Below, one piece after another: positions 9,396 through 19,000 of a stretch of DNA of 64,000 nt. Both the position numbers and the translations under genes were made by a program. Under the pieces are notes generated by a model that was not told the origin of the DNA, did not search any database, and saw nothing but the letters and a program-made list of their open reading frames with translations. Source of the DNA: Neorhodopirellula pilleata (GTDB lineage Bacteria > Planctomycetota > Planctomycetia > Pirellulales > Pirellulaceae); assembly GCF_007859915.1 (NCBI RefSeq), contig NZ_SJPM01000004.1:1-64000 (forward strand), given 5' to 3'. The number at the start of each line of letters is the position of its first letter. Positions within the stretch are counted from its first letter, which is position 1.

Positions 9396-10787
9396 TTACA
9401 TTTCGATCGCGTAGCCTTCGCGGTAGGGCCGACCGAGCATCGCGTTGGCTTGGTCGTCGCCGACGATTTGTTCGTTCGCGTCGTCCCACTTCAGGTCGCG
9501 ACCCAAGCGGGCGGAGATTCCCGCAAGGTGACACACGTTGAGCATTTCCATGTGCGAATGCACGTCGGAGATCGGCTCGAGTCCCTCGCGGCTGCAGTAC
9601 AGGAAGTTTGCCCAGTGTTGGCTCCGTTCGTTGTGTTCCATCGGCAGTCCTTTGTAGACCTTCGAGATCGCGTCGTCGGGCAACGGATTGTCCTTCAAGT
9701 CATCGACGGGTTGTCCGACCAATTTTCCACGATTGACGAAAATGCGGCCTTTATCGCCTTCAATCATCGCGCCGTTATCGGTGTCGTTGCGAATGATCAT
9801 TTGCGTTCCACCGGGGTAGTCGACGGTGAACTGGAACGATGTTGCGGTGTTGTAGCGATCGTTTTGCACCGGCTTTCCGTCTTTGAATTCGACCGGGTGC
9901 TTGGCGGTGCCGCCGATCGCGATGGGGCCGTCGGTTTGACCGTTGAGCTTCAACGCCCAATTGCAAATGTCCACATGGTGGGCACCCCAATCGGTCAATT
10001 TGCCGCCGGAGTACTCGTACCACCAACGGAATTCGTAATGACCGTTTGTATTGGGGCGATTACCTTTGCTTTCCAAGAAACGGTAATCTGTTTCGGGAGC
10101 AGGGCCGAGCCAGCGATCCCAATTCAACTCCGACGGTACGCTTGCAACCGGAATCGAAGGGCTCGTCGGTGCGCCGCCGATGGCCGCTTGGACACGTTGG
10201 ATTTTGCCCAGTCGTCCTTCGTTGACGATCGCCATGGCTTTGACGAACAACGGGAACGTGCTGCGCTGTTGAGTACCGACTTGAACGATTCGGCCGGTTT
10301 GTTTCTGAACTTTGCGAATCAGTTTGCCTTCTTCGATCGTCAATGTCAGCGGCTTTTCGCAGTAAACGTCTTTGCCCGCGAGCATCGCTTCGATGAGTGG
10401 TTTAGTGTGCCAGTGATCGGGGGTCGCGATGTGCAAGACCTTGATATCGTCCCGTTCAATCACGCGGCGGTAGTCATCGTACACATCTGCTTTGCCCTCG
10501 CTAAACCGATCATTCGCGGCGGCGGCCCGTTTGGAATCGACGTCGGCGATGGCGACCAGGTTGATCCACTTGCGTGCGGAGTTCAGGTTGCCGGTTCCCA
10601 TGCCGCCAGCCCCGATCAATCCGATCGGCGTTTTGTCACTTTCCAACTCGTCAGCGATCGAACGCGGGCTCCAAGCAAAATAGGGGGTCGCCACAGCGGC
10701 CGCGGCGATGCCCTGCAAAACGTGACGGCGGCCAATTTGAGGCGTTTGGGAGGCTGGCGTGGCCGGATTGATTCTTTTCGTGTTCAT
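9396..10787 (-). CDS. Gfo/Idh/MocA-family oxidoreductase with Tat signal
   Basis: Exported NAD(P)-dependent sugar or inositol-type dehydrogenase; the substrate cannot be read from sequence. The 463-residue protein starts with a twin-arginine leader (IGRRHVLQGIAAAAVATPYFAW). A Rossmann fold follows with IGLIGAGGMGTGN, then the family motif EKPLTLTIEEGKLI, and a C-terminal alpha/beta domain with WWYEYSGGKLTDWGAHHVDI containing the catalytic-region His pair. The length and C-terminal insertion match the planctomycete secreted subfamily. The gene stands alone, with its 3' end in the heptamer tract and a 195-bp upstream gap shared with the divergent radical SAM gene. Confidence 0.92.
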   Translation of the reverse strand: MNTKRINPATPASQTPQIGRRHVLQGIAAAAVATPYFAWSPRSIADELESDKTPIGLIGAGGMGTGNLNSARKWINLVAIADVDSKRAAAANDRFSEGKADVYDDYRRVIERDDIKVLHIATPDHWHTKPLIEAMLAGKDVYCEKPLTLTIEEGKLIRKVQKQTGRIVQVGTQQRSTFPLFVKAMAIVNEGRLGKIQRVQAAIGGAPTSPSIPVASVPSELNWDRWLGPAPETDYRFLESKGNRPNTNGHYEFRWWYEYSGGKLTDWGAHHVDICNWALKLNGQTDGPIAIGGTAKHPVEFKDGKPVQNDRYNTATSFQFTVDYPGGTQMIIRNDTDNGAMIEGDKGRIFVNRGKLVGQPVDDLKDNPLPDDAISKVYKGLPMEHNERSQHWANFLYCSREGLEPISDVHSHMEMLNVCHLAGISARLGRDLKWDDANEQIVGDDQANAMLGRPYREGYAIEM

Positions 10788-10982
10788 GAAAAAGGTTTAC
10801 CAAAGGGCGGGGGGGTGAAGGGAGGTAAAGACTCGCGGGGCGAGAATCGCGTATTGTACCCAGATTACGGACGGTTTGCATTACGTTACCGAATCGAGTT
10901 GGTTTGCCGCTTTTATTTGCTAGACTGATCCGAAACCCTATCCGTTGCCCGGAAAATCTGTTCTCCATCTCGATCGCCGCAC

Positions 10983-12242
10983 ATGTATCTCGCCATGGCC
11001 CGCCGTTTCGCTTTCGAAACCGACAAGCGTTTGCTCGCCAAAGCGGTTTGGATGCTGGGCGTGAAGGGATTACGAAGCATTCACCGCCACAAACGTCGAC
11101 TCAAACGCGGGGAATTCTTTCCGCCGTTTCTGTACCTGTCGGTGATCAACAGTTGCAACCTCCGCTGCCAAGGTTGCTGGGTCGACGTGGCCGCCAAGCA
11201 ACACAAAATCGAACTCGAGGCGGCCACCAAGACAATCCGTCAAGCCAAAGCGATGGGCAATAGCTTTTTCGGCATCTTGGGCGGTGAACCGTTCATGCAT
11301 AAAGACTTGCTGACGCTGTTTGAAACCCATCCCGATGTTTACTTTCAAGTCTTCACCAACGGGCATTTCATCACCGACGAGGTTGCCGCTCGGTTGCGAA
11401 AATGCGGCAACGTCACGCCGTTGATCAGTGTCGAAGGCAGTGAAATCATCAGTGATACGCGACGTGGTCGTGATGGCGTGCTGAATCAAACCATGGCGGG
11501 CATCGAAGCGGCGGTGCGCAACAAACTGCTTGTGGGCGTTTGCACCAGTGTTTGCAAATCGAACATCGACGACTTGGTCAACGAGAAATGGGTCGACCGT
11601 TTGATCGAGATGGGCGTGATGTATTGTTGGTTTCACATCTACCGACCCGTCGGACCGGAACCCAACCCGCAGCTTGCCCTTTCCAGCGCTGAGCAAAAAC
11701 GCGTTCGGCAGTTTGTCGTTGACACGCGAGCGACCAAGCCGATCGTGGTGATTGACGCTTATCACGACGACGCGGGCAACGCATTGTGTCCCGCCGTAAC
11801 CGGATTCACGCACCACGTCGGACCTTGGGGCGACATCGAACCGTGCCCCGTGATTCAGTTGGCGACCGAATCGATTCATGACGATCGACCGCTCGCCGAA
11901 ACGTTCAATAACTCTAGTTTTCTGCGAGACTTCCGCGAGTTAACCGCTGGCAACACTCGGGGATGCGTGATCATGGAACGCCCCGACCTGCTCGTTGAAC
12001 TGGCCGAAAAACACAACGCCCGCGACACGACCGCCCGGGGCGGCGTGATCGATGAACTCAAAGCGGTCTCGCCTCGGCGCAGCCAATACCAACCAGGCGA
12101 CGAGATTCCCGAACGAAACTTCATCTATCGATGGGCTAAGAAATACGCCTTCAACGACTTCGGAGCTTACGCGAAGCACTTTGACGCGAGTCGCTACCAA
12201 GATCCTGATCAGCGTGTAGCGGAACAGAAATCGTGTAAATAG
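10983..12242 (+). CDS. Radical SAM protein
   Basis: Binds a [4Fe-4S] cluster through the canonical CNLRCQGC motif (Cys-58, Cys-62, Cys-65) and should cleave S-adenosylmethionine to a radical. The glycine-rich SAM motif ILGGEPFMH follows. A second cysteine set further on (NALCPAVTG, then IEPCPVI, and RGCVIMERP near residue 325) resembles a reduced SPASM-type auxiliary cluster region. The N-terminal 45 residues are basic and helical (KRLLAKAVWMLGVKGLRSIHRHKRRLK is interrupted by no motif I know). The 419 residues form a stand-alone gene with no peptide substrate nearby. It is not an obvious sulfatase-maturing enzyme, although sulfatases occur in the window. The exact reaction is unknown. Confidence 0.88.
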   Translation: MYLAMARRFAFETDKRLLAKAVWMLGVKGLRSIHRHKRRLKRGEFFPPFLYLSVINSCNLRCQGCWVDVAAKQHKIELEAATKTIRQAKAMGNSFFGILGGEPFMHKDLLTLFETHPDVYFQVFTNGHFITDEVAARLRKCGNVTPLISVEGSEIISDTRRGRDGVLNQTMAGIEAAVRNKLLVGVCTSVCKSNIDDLVNEKWVDRLIEMGVMYCWFHIYRPVGPEPNPQLALSSAEQKRVRQFVVDTRATKPIVVIDAYHDDAGNALCPAVTGFTHHVGPWGDIEPCPVIQLATESIHDDRPLAETFNNSSFLRDFRELTAGNTRGCVIMERPDLLVELAEKHNARDTTARGGVIDELKAVSPRRSQYQPGDEIPERNFIYRWAKKYAFNDFGAYAKHFDASRYQDPDQRVAEQKSCK

Positions 12243-12307
12243 CCGGAATCGCAATCGTACGAGTTCCACACCCGTTTCGATCAATTCAATCGCGAGTATG
12301 CGTATCG

Positions 12308-13099
12308 CTAGAAAACCAGGAATGCAAAACCTGCCATCGAAGCGGCCTGCATCAGCATGCCGCGGGTGCAATCGGATCGCTCGCCCTGGGAATCGAGCGG
12401 TTCGATCGGTATCGGATACTGCTGGCACGTCGTGCAATCGCCATAAGCTGAGACGCACTGGCAAGGCGATTGCGTGACGCTACGGTAAGGCAGCAAGGCG
12501 GCGTTACTCAGGAACCAGAAACTCGAGTAGGCGTTCTGCAGACATCCCATCGATTGGCAATCGATCCGGCCGCAACGTTCCAGGTTCAGTTCTTGAAAAT
12601 ACGTTGGTCGGTGGCAGAACGGTACATGAACCCGTTCCGCCTTGACGATCGGTGGCCACTGCGCACTGATTCTCTGTGGCGATTCCGAAGCGAATATGAC
12701 GGCGGCCTGATTGACCGGTTCGACCGAATCATCAATGGCAAGAACATCGGGGACCAACGTTAACTGTCCGGCCGGCTTATGCAGCGCGGCCAACCGCGTT
12801 TCCAATCGCTCGGCGTCTCGTCGAAACTGATCGGCAAGCGTTTCATTAGCCGGCTCGACGTCCGAGTCAACGGTTAGGGGATTGTCCGTTGGTAACGGCA
12901 TTGCACTTGGAATCGCTTCAGCCTTTGGAGCGGGCAAATTCAAGGAAGGGTCGTCCGGCTCCAAAAGCATCGCAAAATCGTTCGCGGGGGCGGACTCTGG
13001 CGAAATGAGTAAGAAGGACCCGGTGATCAGGAAAACGTGCGCGAAACGTCGATCGAACCAGGCTTTCGGCGAGTTTTTTCGAATCCGGATCATTGCCAT
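12308..13099 (-). CDS. Conserved secreted planctomycete protein of unknown function
   Basis: About 264 residues from the ATG at 13099 (or two codons later), which begins a clear signal peptide (AHVFLITGSFLLISPESAPA). A charged, low-complexity middle is followed by a Cys-rich C-terminal domain with FCHRPTYFQELNLERCG, CQSMGCLQN and CQCVSAYGDCTTCQQYP, and a hydrophobic end. The pattern (Y/F)FxExNLERxG...PYR...P...C resembles a family I know from planctomycete genomes without assigned function. It is convergent with the radical SAM gene and divergent from the surface-protein gene that follows. The upstream extension to 13165 lacks signal-peptide logic. Confidence 0.75.
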   Translation of the reverse strand: MAMIRIRKNSPKAWFDRRFAHVFLITGSFLLISPESAPANDFAMLLEPDDPSLNLPAPKAEAIPSAMPLPTDNPLTVDSDVEPANETLADQFRRDAERLETRLAALHKPAGQLTLVPDVLAIDDSVEPVNQAAVIFASESPQRISAQWPPIVKAERVHVPFCHRPTYFQELNLERCGRIDCQSMGCLQNAYSSFWFLSNAALLPYRSVTQSPCQCVSAYGDCTTCQQYPIPIEPLDSQGERSDCTRGMLMQAASMAGFAFLVF

Positions 13100-13281
13100 T
13101 CGTCTTTCGTCTCTTCCCAATGGGCGGGCACGTGGCGGTTGACCGCATTGAAGCGAGGACGCCATCGTTTTACAACGATTTCATCGGTTATCCGCTGCCG
13201 GACCGTTCATGTGGACGCTTTCAAGCCGGACGACACGAAGGACCTGCACCATCGGAATAATCGCCAAGATCCTCTCGAGCG

Positions 13282-16083
13282 GTGCATTTGTTCCAGCGAG
13301 CCAAGAAATCCGGGACGATTCAACGGTCCGAGGTGACTAAACTGGAGGAACGTCCACTCTGTCATCAGAACATCATGCCTGTCCGTCCGAAACATACCGA
13401 GAGCCGCCCAAAGGCCGACACTGATCCTGTGTTGGCCCGGGATTTTAGTGCCATTCGTCGCCCTCTGCGGGTGCGATGTTTGGAACGCCGAATCGTTCTC
13501 AATGCCACCGCCGAACTGGCCGCATTTGGCGACTTGTTCATCAGCGGTGATGCGGCCGATGACTCGATTCGAGTCGATACGAATACCGACGGACGGATCG
13601 AAATTTTCGATGCCAACAACGCCGTGATTCCCATCCGAGTCGGCACCGACGGATTGGGTAATCCGATTTTGGTGGATTCGGTCGCCCCCGATCAAATCGC
13701 CTCGGGACGCCTGACCGTCAACCTCGGTGGTGGTGACGACTCGCTCGACGTGGATTTGCCGGCCGACTTGGATCTGACGGTCATCGATGGCGATGGAAAT
13801 GATTCGGTCAATGCGACGCTGCGTTCCGATGCCGCCGGTCTGGTCGATCAAACGTTCGACTTGAACGCCGAAACCATTCGACTCGATGCCGATGGCAGTG
13901 AATTGAAACTCGGCGATAGCGTTCTACGATCAGAGGGCACCAACGGACGAATTGAAATCCTGAACGCCCTCGACGTCGAGTTAGGCCGAGTCAACGTTGT
14001 GGGCGAGTTCAACCTGGGGAGCAGCGTCGAAGTGATTGGCGGTTCGATCTCGCAGAAGACTGGTACTCACATTGATGTTTTGCTGTTGTCGATCACCAAC
14101 GACGGCGACGTGTCACTCGATCAGCTCACCAACGAAATTCCAGATGTCGTTACCATTGACAGCACTGGAGACGTCGTGGTGAGATCAGCAGTAACCATGG
14201 AAGTCCGTTCGGCGAGCGGCGAGGACCTATCGTTCACTTCCACCGGCGACGGTTCGGATTTGATAGTCGGCGATCTTCGGGTGAACTCGCCGACAACCGG
14301 CGACATCGTACTGACGGCAGGTGATGATATCTTCGCTATGAACGATGGCACGAATGCACCGACACCGATCATCGCCGATGATTTGATCCTGTTGGCCTAC
14401 AATGCTACCGCCGACGACCAATCGGGAATCAATCTCCGCACCGACGTCAACGATTTGGACGCAACGGTCGAGGGAACTCATGCGGGCGATCTGATTATCG
14501 ATGAGATCGGCTCGATCCGTTTGGCGTCCCATGACGGCGGTCCCGATATGGGTAACGTGCGAACCGCCAACGGTGTCATCAACATCACCGCCGGCGGATC
14601 CATCTTCATCGACGACGGGGACGTTTCCGACGACGGCGACTCACTGGCCGGTGATCGCGAAATCGAGTCGGGCGGAGTGAACGGTGGCATCAAGTTGGTT
14701 TCGAACGAATTGATTGTCGGCGACTCGGTGCAACTCGCATCGCAAAACAGCCAAGACAGGGCAGTTTCCATCACCGCAAACCGAATCGTGTTGGGAGATG
14801 AGTTTGAGATCAACACCGGCGACGGAGAAGGCATTGCTAGACGATTCACACCACGTCCGAGTTCCGACGGGTTGCTGCCGACCGATCCACCATTGGACGT
14901 CAACCCGAGCTCTCCGGACTTCATCGACATCGAGACGGCTTTTTACGACAGCAATTCGGTCACCACGGATACCTTGACCCAGATCAACGAAAACGATGCG
15001 ATCGGAACCCTGTCGCTCGAAATCGGAGTTGAAGGCGAGAATGGGTTGGTACTCGCCGTCGATTGGGGCGGACTCTCCGATCGATTCAGCGAAACGCCCA
15101 GTATATTAGGCGGATCCCGCGTGGACGTTCAACACGTTTACACCCAAGACGACATCCTCAATTCGACTCTCAACGGGCGCGACAGCGCCACCGACCCACT
15201 GGCCGTGCGTTTTTCCGTTTCGCATCACCCGTCGATTCTCATCACCGGTGGTGAGATCGAACAAACGGTTCCCGAGGGAACGATCGGCCGTGTCCGCGAA
15301 ATGGTCCCGGGCGGCTTGATCTCCTCGACAGATAATCCCGAAACGTTGTCCACGGCAAACCCAGGGCTTGAGAGTGGTCGTGCGTTCTTTGTCATCCCAC
15401 GTATCGATGTCCCGGTCGCGTTCTTTCCCGTCCGCGACGTGATTCCCGAACCGATCGACCCGCCGACGCCTGTCGTCGTTTCGTCGGTAACATTGGTGTC
15501 GGACGTTCGATTGGATTCCGCCGAAGCATCCGCTTCGTCGATCACGATACGCGAAGAGTATTTTCAGCTACGTACGCTCTCACCAGATCCCGAAGGCGAA
15601 GACCTGATCGAACCGGTGCGGTTGCCCGAGGGCATCTTGGCGGGGGATCGGCTCAATGATCTGTTTGCCCGGTTACCCGACGGTAGTTACGAAATTCAGT
15701 ATGTGATCGGTGATGGCGACCAACGGACGATACTCCGAGTCGAACTTCGAGGTGGTGAACCGATCATCGTGGGCGACGAATTGGATAGTGAGGATCTGCG
15801 GTTGCGAAAGTTGGACACCGATTCCGATGAAACGAATCAAACCGAAGGCGAACAAGACCTGCAACGACAACCCACCGAGGATCAGACCAGCCAAAACGAT
15901 TCGCTGAATCCGGGAAAGGATGTTGCATTCGCGACCGGTTCGATCGCATTGATTTTGAACACCCAGCGTCCTTTTTCGCGAGCCAATCGATTCTTGCGGA
16001 AACATCCTTCATCCACGTTGAAGCATACGATCCAAGATCGTACCGCCACGTCGCCTCTCGTCGCGGACTCGAAAACGATATGA
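13282..16083 (+). CDS. Large surface protein with LEPR-XLL-like N-terminal motif
   Basis: A 933-residue (GTG start) or 902-residue (ATG at 13375) protein of repetitive, acidic beta-rich sequence with many DGDG-type turns, typical of exported planctomycete surface or adhesin-like proteins. Residues 61-75 contain CLERRIVLNA, a variant of the LExRxLL-A motif that marks the N-termini of giant planctomycete exported proteins. The body has repeated strands such as LTVNLGGGDDSLDVD and GDIVLTAGDDIF. A C-terminal hydrophobic segment (VAFATGSIALIL) precedes a basic tail. Its stop overlaps the kinase start by 4 bp (ATGA), so the two are translated together. The function is not known; a link to the kinase signal is inferred from that overlap. 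Confidence 0.8.
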   Translation: MHLFQRAKKSGTIQRSEVTKLEERPLCHQNIMPVRPKHTESRPKADTDPVLARDFSAIRRPLRVRCLERRIVLNATAELAAFGDLFISGDAADDSIRVDTNTDGRIEIFDANNAVIPIRVGTDGLGNPILVDSVAPDQIASGRLTVNLGGGDDSLDVDLPADLDLTVIDGDGNDSVNATLRSDAAGLVDQTFDLNAETIRLDADGSELKLGDSVLRSEGTNGRIEILNALDVELGRVNVVGEFNLGSSVEVIGGSISQKTGTHIDVLLLSITNDGDVSLDQLTNEIPDVVTIDSTGDVVVRSAVTMEVRSASGEDLSFTSTGDGSDLIVGDLRVNSPTTGDIVLTAGDDIFAMNDGTNAPTPIIADDLILLAYNATADDQSGINLRTDVNDLDATVEGTHAGDLIIDEIGSIRLASHDGGPDMGNVRTANGVINITAGGSIFIDDGDVSDDGDSLAGDREIESGGVNGGIKLVSNELIVGDSVQLASQNSQDRAVSITANRIVLGDEFEINTGDGEGIARRFTPRPSSDGLLPTDPPLDVNPSSPDFIDIETAFYDSNSVTTDTLTQINENDAIGTLSLEIGVEGENGLVLAVDWGGLSDRFSETPSILGGSRVDVQHVYTQDDILNSTLNGRDSATDPLAVRFSVSHHPSILITGGEIEQTVPEGTIGRVREMVPGGLISSTDNPETLSTANPGLESGRAFFVIPRIDVPVAFFPVRDVIPEPIDPPTPVVVSSVTLVSDVRLDSAEASASSITIREEYFQLRTLSPDPEGEDLIEPVRLPEGILAGDRLNDLFARLPDGSYEIQYVIGDGDQRTILRVELRGGEPIIVGDELDSEDLRLRKLDTDSDETNQTEGEQDLQRQPTEDQTSQNDSLNPGKDVAFATGSIALILNTQRPFSRANRFLRKHPSSTLKHTIQDRTATSPLVADSKTI

Positions 16084-19000
16084 GTTCACCACAACCCAAC
16101 GATCCCGATCCAGGGCACGAAGCCGATCTTGAGTCGAGCCTTGACGAAACAGTCGACCACGTTAATCTCGACGCCACCATCGACTTTAGCGGGCCAGGCG
16201 ATCCAGACGCTACCGTCGATCCCAGTGCCACATTGGATCCCAGTGCCACATTGGATCCCAGTGACACAGTGGATCCGGATGTGACGATCGACCAGCCCGT
16301 GCTCGACGAAACGTGGGTCCAACCTGATGCAGACGCCACGGTGGAGCTCGTAGGCAACAACGATCCAGCTTCGGCTAAGACCGTCCTTCAAGAAACCGTC
16401 GAAGTCCCAACCGACGCGGCGTCGAATACGGCAAAGAACATCGACGAGACCATCGAAACGTTTGCGAGTATCTCGATTAGCCGCGATGACTCGAACACGC
16501 ACAACGGCGATCGCGAGAATCTTGAAGCCACCATTGACTTCGAGGATGACCGAACCACCGCAATCCTTGATAGCACCAACCTTGGGCAAACGATCAACCC
16601 GAAGTCGCTGTCAAAAGCGGAGGCGGATTACTGGAACGGCATTTCGGCCGAGTTCACTTCGCCTAGTCAGCCGACCTCCTTGCCGCCGGCGATCGATCGC
16701 ACGATCGTCGAGACACGGTTGCAGATCCGCAATCAATCCATCGCCACACAACTCACCGGCGATCAGGAAACGGCCGACTATCGACTCGTCCGTTTGCTCG
16801 GTCGCGGCGGGATGGGTAACGTGTTTGTCGCCCGGCAAGGATCCCTCGACCGTTTGATCGCGGTCAAGGTCATCCGGCCGCTCGATGCGGAGAAGAAAGC
16901 CAAGCTGGCTGCCGAAGGCAAACTCGAGAAGGTGGAACAGAGTCGCCGTCAACAATTCTTAACTGAAGCCGTTGTGACCGGTGACTTGGATCACCCTAAC
17001 ATCGTCCCGATCCATGACGTTGCGATCACCGGCCAAGCGACGTTGTTTTATTCGATGAAACGGGTCGTCGGCACACCATGGTCGGACGTCATCACCGATA
17101 AGACACGCGACGAGAACCTTGAAATTTTAATCAAGGTTGCCGACGCGATCGGTTTTGCCCACACTCGCGGCGTGGTGCATCGCGATATCAAGCCCGAAAA
17201 CGTGATGCTGGGTGACTTCGGCGTTGTGATGGTGATGGACTGGGGCATTGCGCTCGCGAAACCCGAATTCGAGAAACTCGACTCGATCACGCCGGCGACC
17301 GGCTTGGGCGGCACGCCCTCGATGATGGCACCAGAGATGGCGATCGGACCGATCGAACGCATCGGGCCGGCGGCCGACATTTATCTACTCGGCGCGACCT
17401 TATTTCAGATCATCACCGGAAACCCGCCGCACCACGCCGCCAACGTGAGCATGTGTTTGCGGGCCGTGGCGACCAATGCCATCCGTGATTTCGATCCAAA
17501 GCATCGCGGCGAATTAATGAACATCGCTCTCAGGGCGATGGCCACCCAACCTCAAGACCGCTATCCCAATGCGACGGCGTTCCAAGACGCCATTCGTGAG
17601 TATCGTTCGCACAGCGAATCGATCGCGTTGGCGACTCGAGCAGAAACGGAGATGCGCACCGCGGTCGAACAGAACGACTACTCGGTATTCGCCCGATCTC
17701 AATTCGGGTTTGAAGAAGCGATCGCATTGTGGCCGGGCAACGGGCGAGCCAAAGAGGGATTGCATCGCAACCGCATTGCTCACGCCGAGGCCGCCTATCA
17801 AAAAGGCGATTTTGATTTGGGTTTGAACTTGCTCTCGCCCGACGATGCGGCGCATGTTGAACTGATCGAGAAACTGAATGAAGCCTTGCGATTGCGTCGT
17901 CAACGTGAAGCCCGTTTCGCGTTTCTCAAGAAGGCTGCGGCGGCGATGTTGGCATTCATCTTTCTTGGTGGTTCAGCGGCATCCTACGCGATCAACCAAG
18001 CGCGCAACCGGGCGAACGCGAACGCGATACTTGCCAAAAGTGAAGCAGCCAAAGCGGAAACACAGCGAAAAGAGGCCGATAGTCAGAGAAGAATAGCGGA
18101 AGAGAATGAAAAGTTAGCGAATCGAAAAACAATCGAAGCCCAAGAGAATTTTGAGCTGGCCCAGCGAAAGCGACTCGAAGCCGACGCCAGCAAGAAAGCC
18201 GCAGAAAAGAGTGCCGAGCAAGCCAACAAGAGCGCCGCCGAGGCCCTTAAGAGTGCTGAGGAAGCGAGACTGGCCAGAGCCCGAGCCGAATACGAATCAT
18301 ACGTTTCGCAGATCGGACTTGCGAAAGCCCGAATCGATCGCAACGAGTTCAGCGAAGCCCGTCGCTTGCTCAACAAACTGACCCAAAGTCAATCCGACTC
18401 ATCGAATGCGATCGGGACGCCTAATACGATCGAGACCACTGGCGCCGCAGCGGCCGCGTGGGAAATTCGATACCTAACCGCGATCGCCAATCAGGCGACT
18501 GCGTCGGTCGCGACACAAGCATCCGTCGCAGAAATCGCGTTGCCGGTACGACCCTTGGACGCAACACCGGATCGTCGATCAGGGCCGAATCAGCGAACAG
18601 GACTGGTCCGTTTCGATGACGGCACCATTGCCCCACTGACGCTCGACCAACGTGCGAATGAAATTTCGATCGGGAAGGTGATTTCGTTGGATCAAGATCG
18701 CTTTGCCACGGCAATCGACGTCAGTCAAGACGGTGGTTTCGCGATCATCGGACTCGACAACGGTGATCTGATACTTCGGCGCGCCGGGTCCGATCCGCAA
18801 ACGAGGCGAATGACCGGACACCGTAGCCGAATCACCCGGGTGCAGGTACTTGATAACGCGTATGCCCTTTCGTCGTCGAATGATCGCACTGTACGGGTAT
18901 GGGATCTCAACGAAGGCAATTCGGTGGAAACCCTGTGGCACATTGCCCCGGTTGTCGATCTGCATGCTCAATCTATTTTGTCGAGTTCAAACGAAGACGC

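Noticed and set aside
9307-9534. Small protein with GWRLAVG repeats
   Set aside because: It is the translation of the heptamer DNA tract plus part of the oxidoreductase gene, not a protein family.
9450-10928. 492-codon plus-strand ORF
   Set aside because: It is antisense to the well-supported Gfo/Idh gene and has no motif; long antisense frames are common in GC-rich DNA.
11070-11879. 269-codon ORF antisense to the radical SAM gene
   Set aside because: Complement of a conserved coding frame.
10983-12242. Radical SAM protein as the sulfatase-maturing enzyme
   Set aside because: The cysteine pattern after the first cluster does not match the anSME SPASM set, and the gene is far from both sulfatases.
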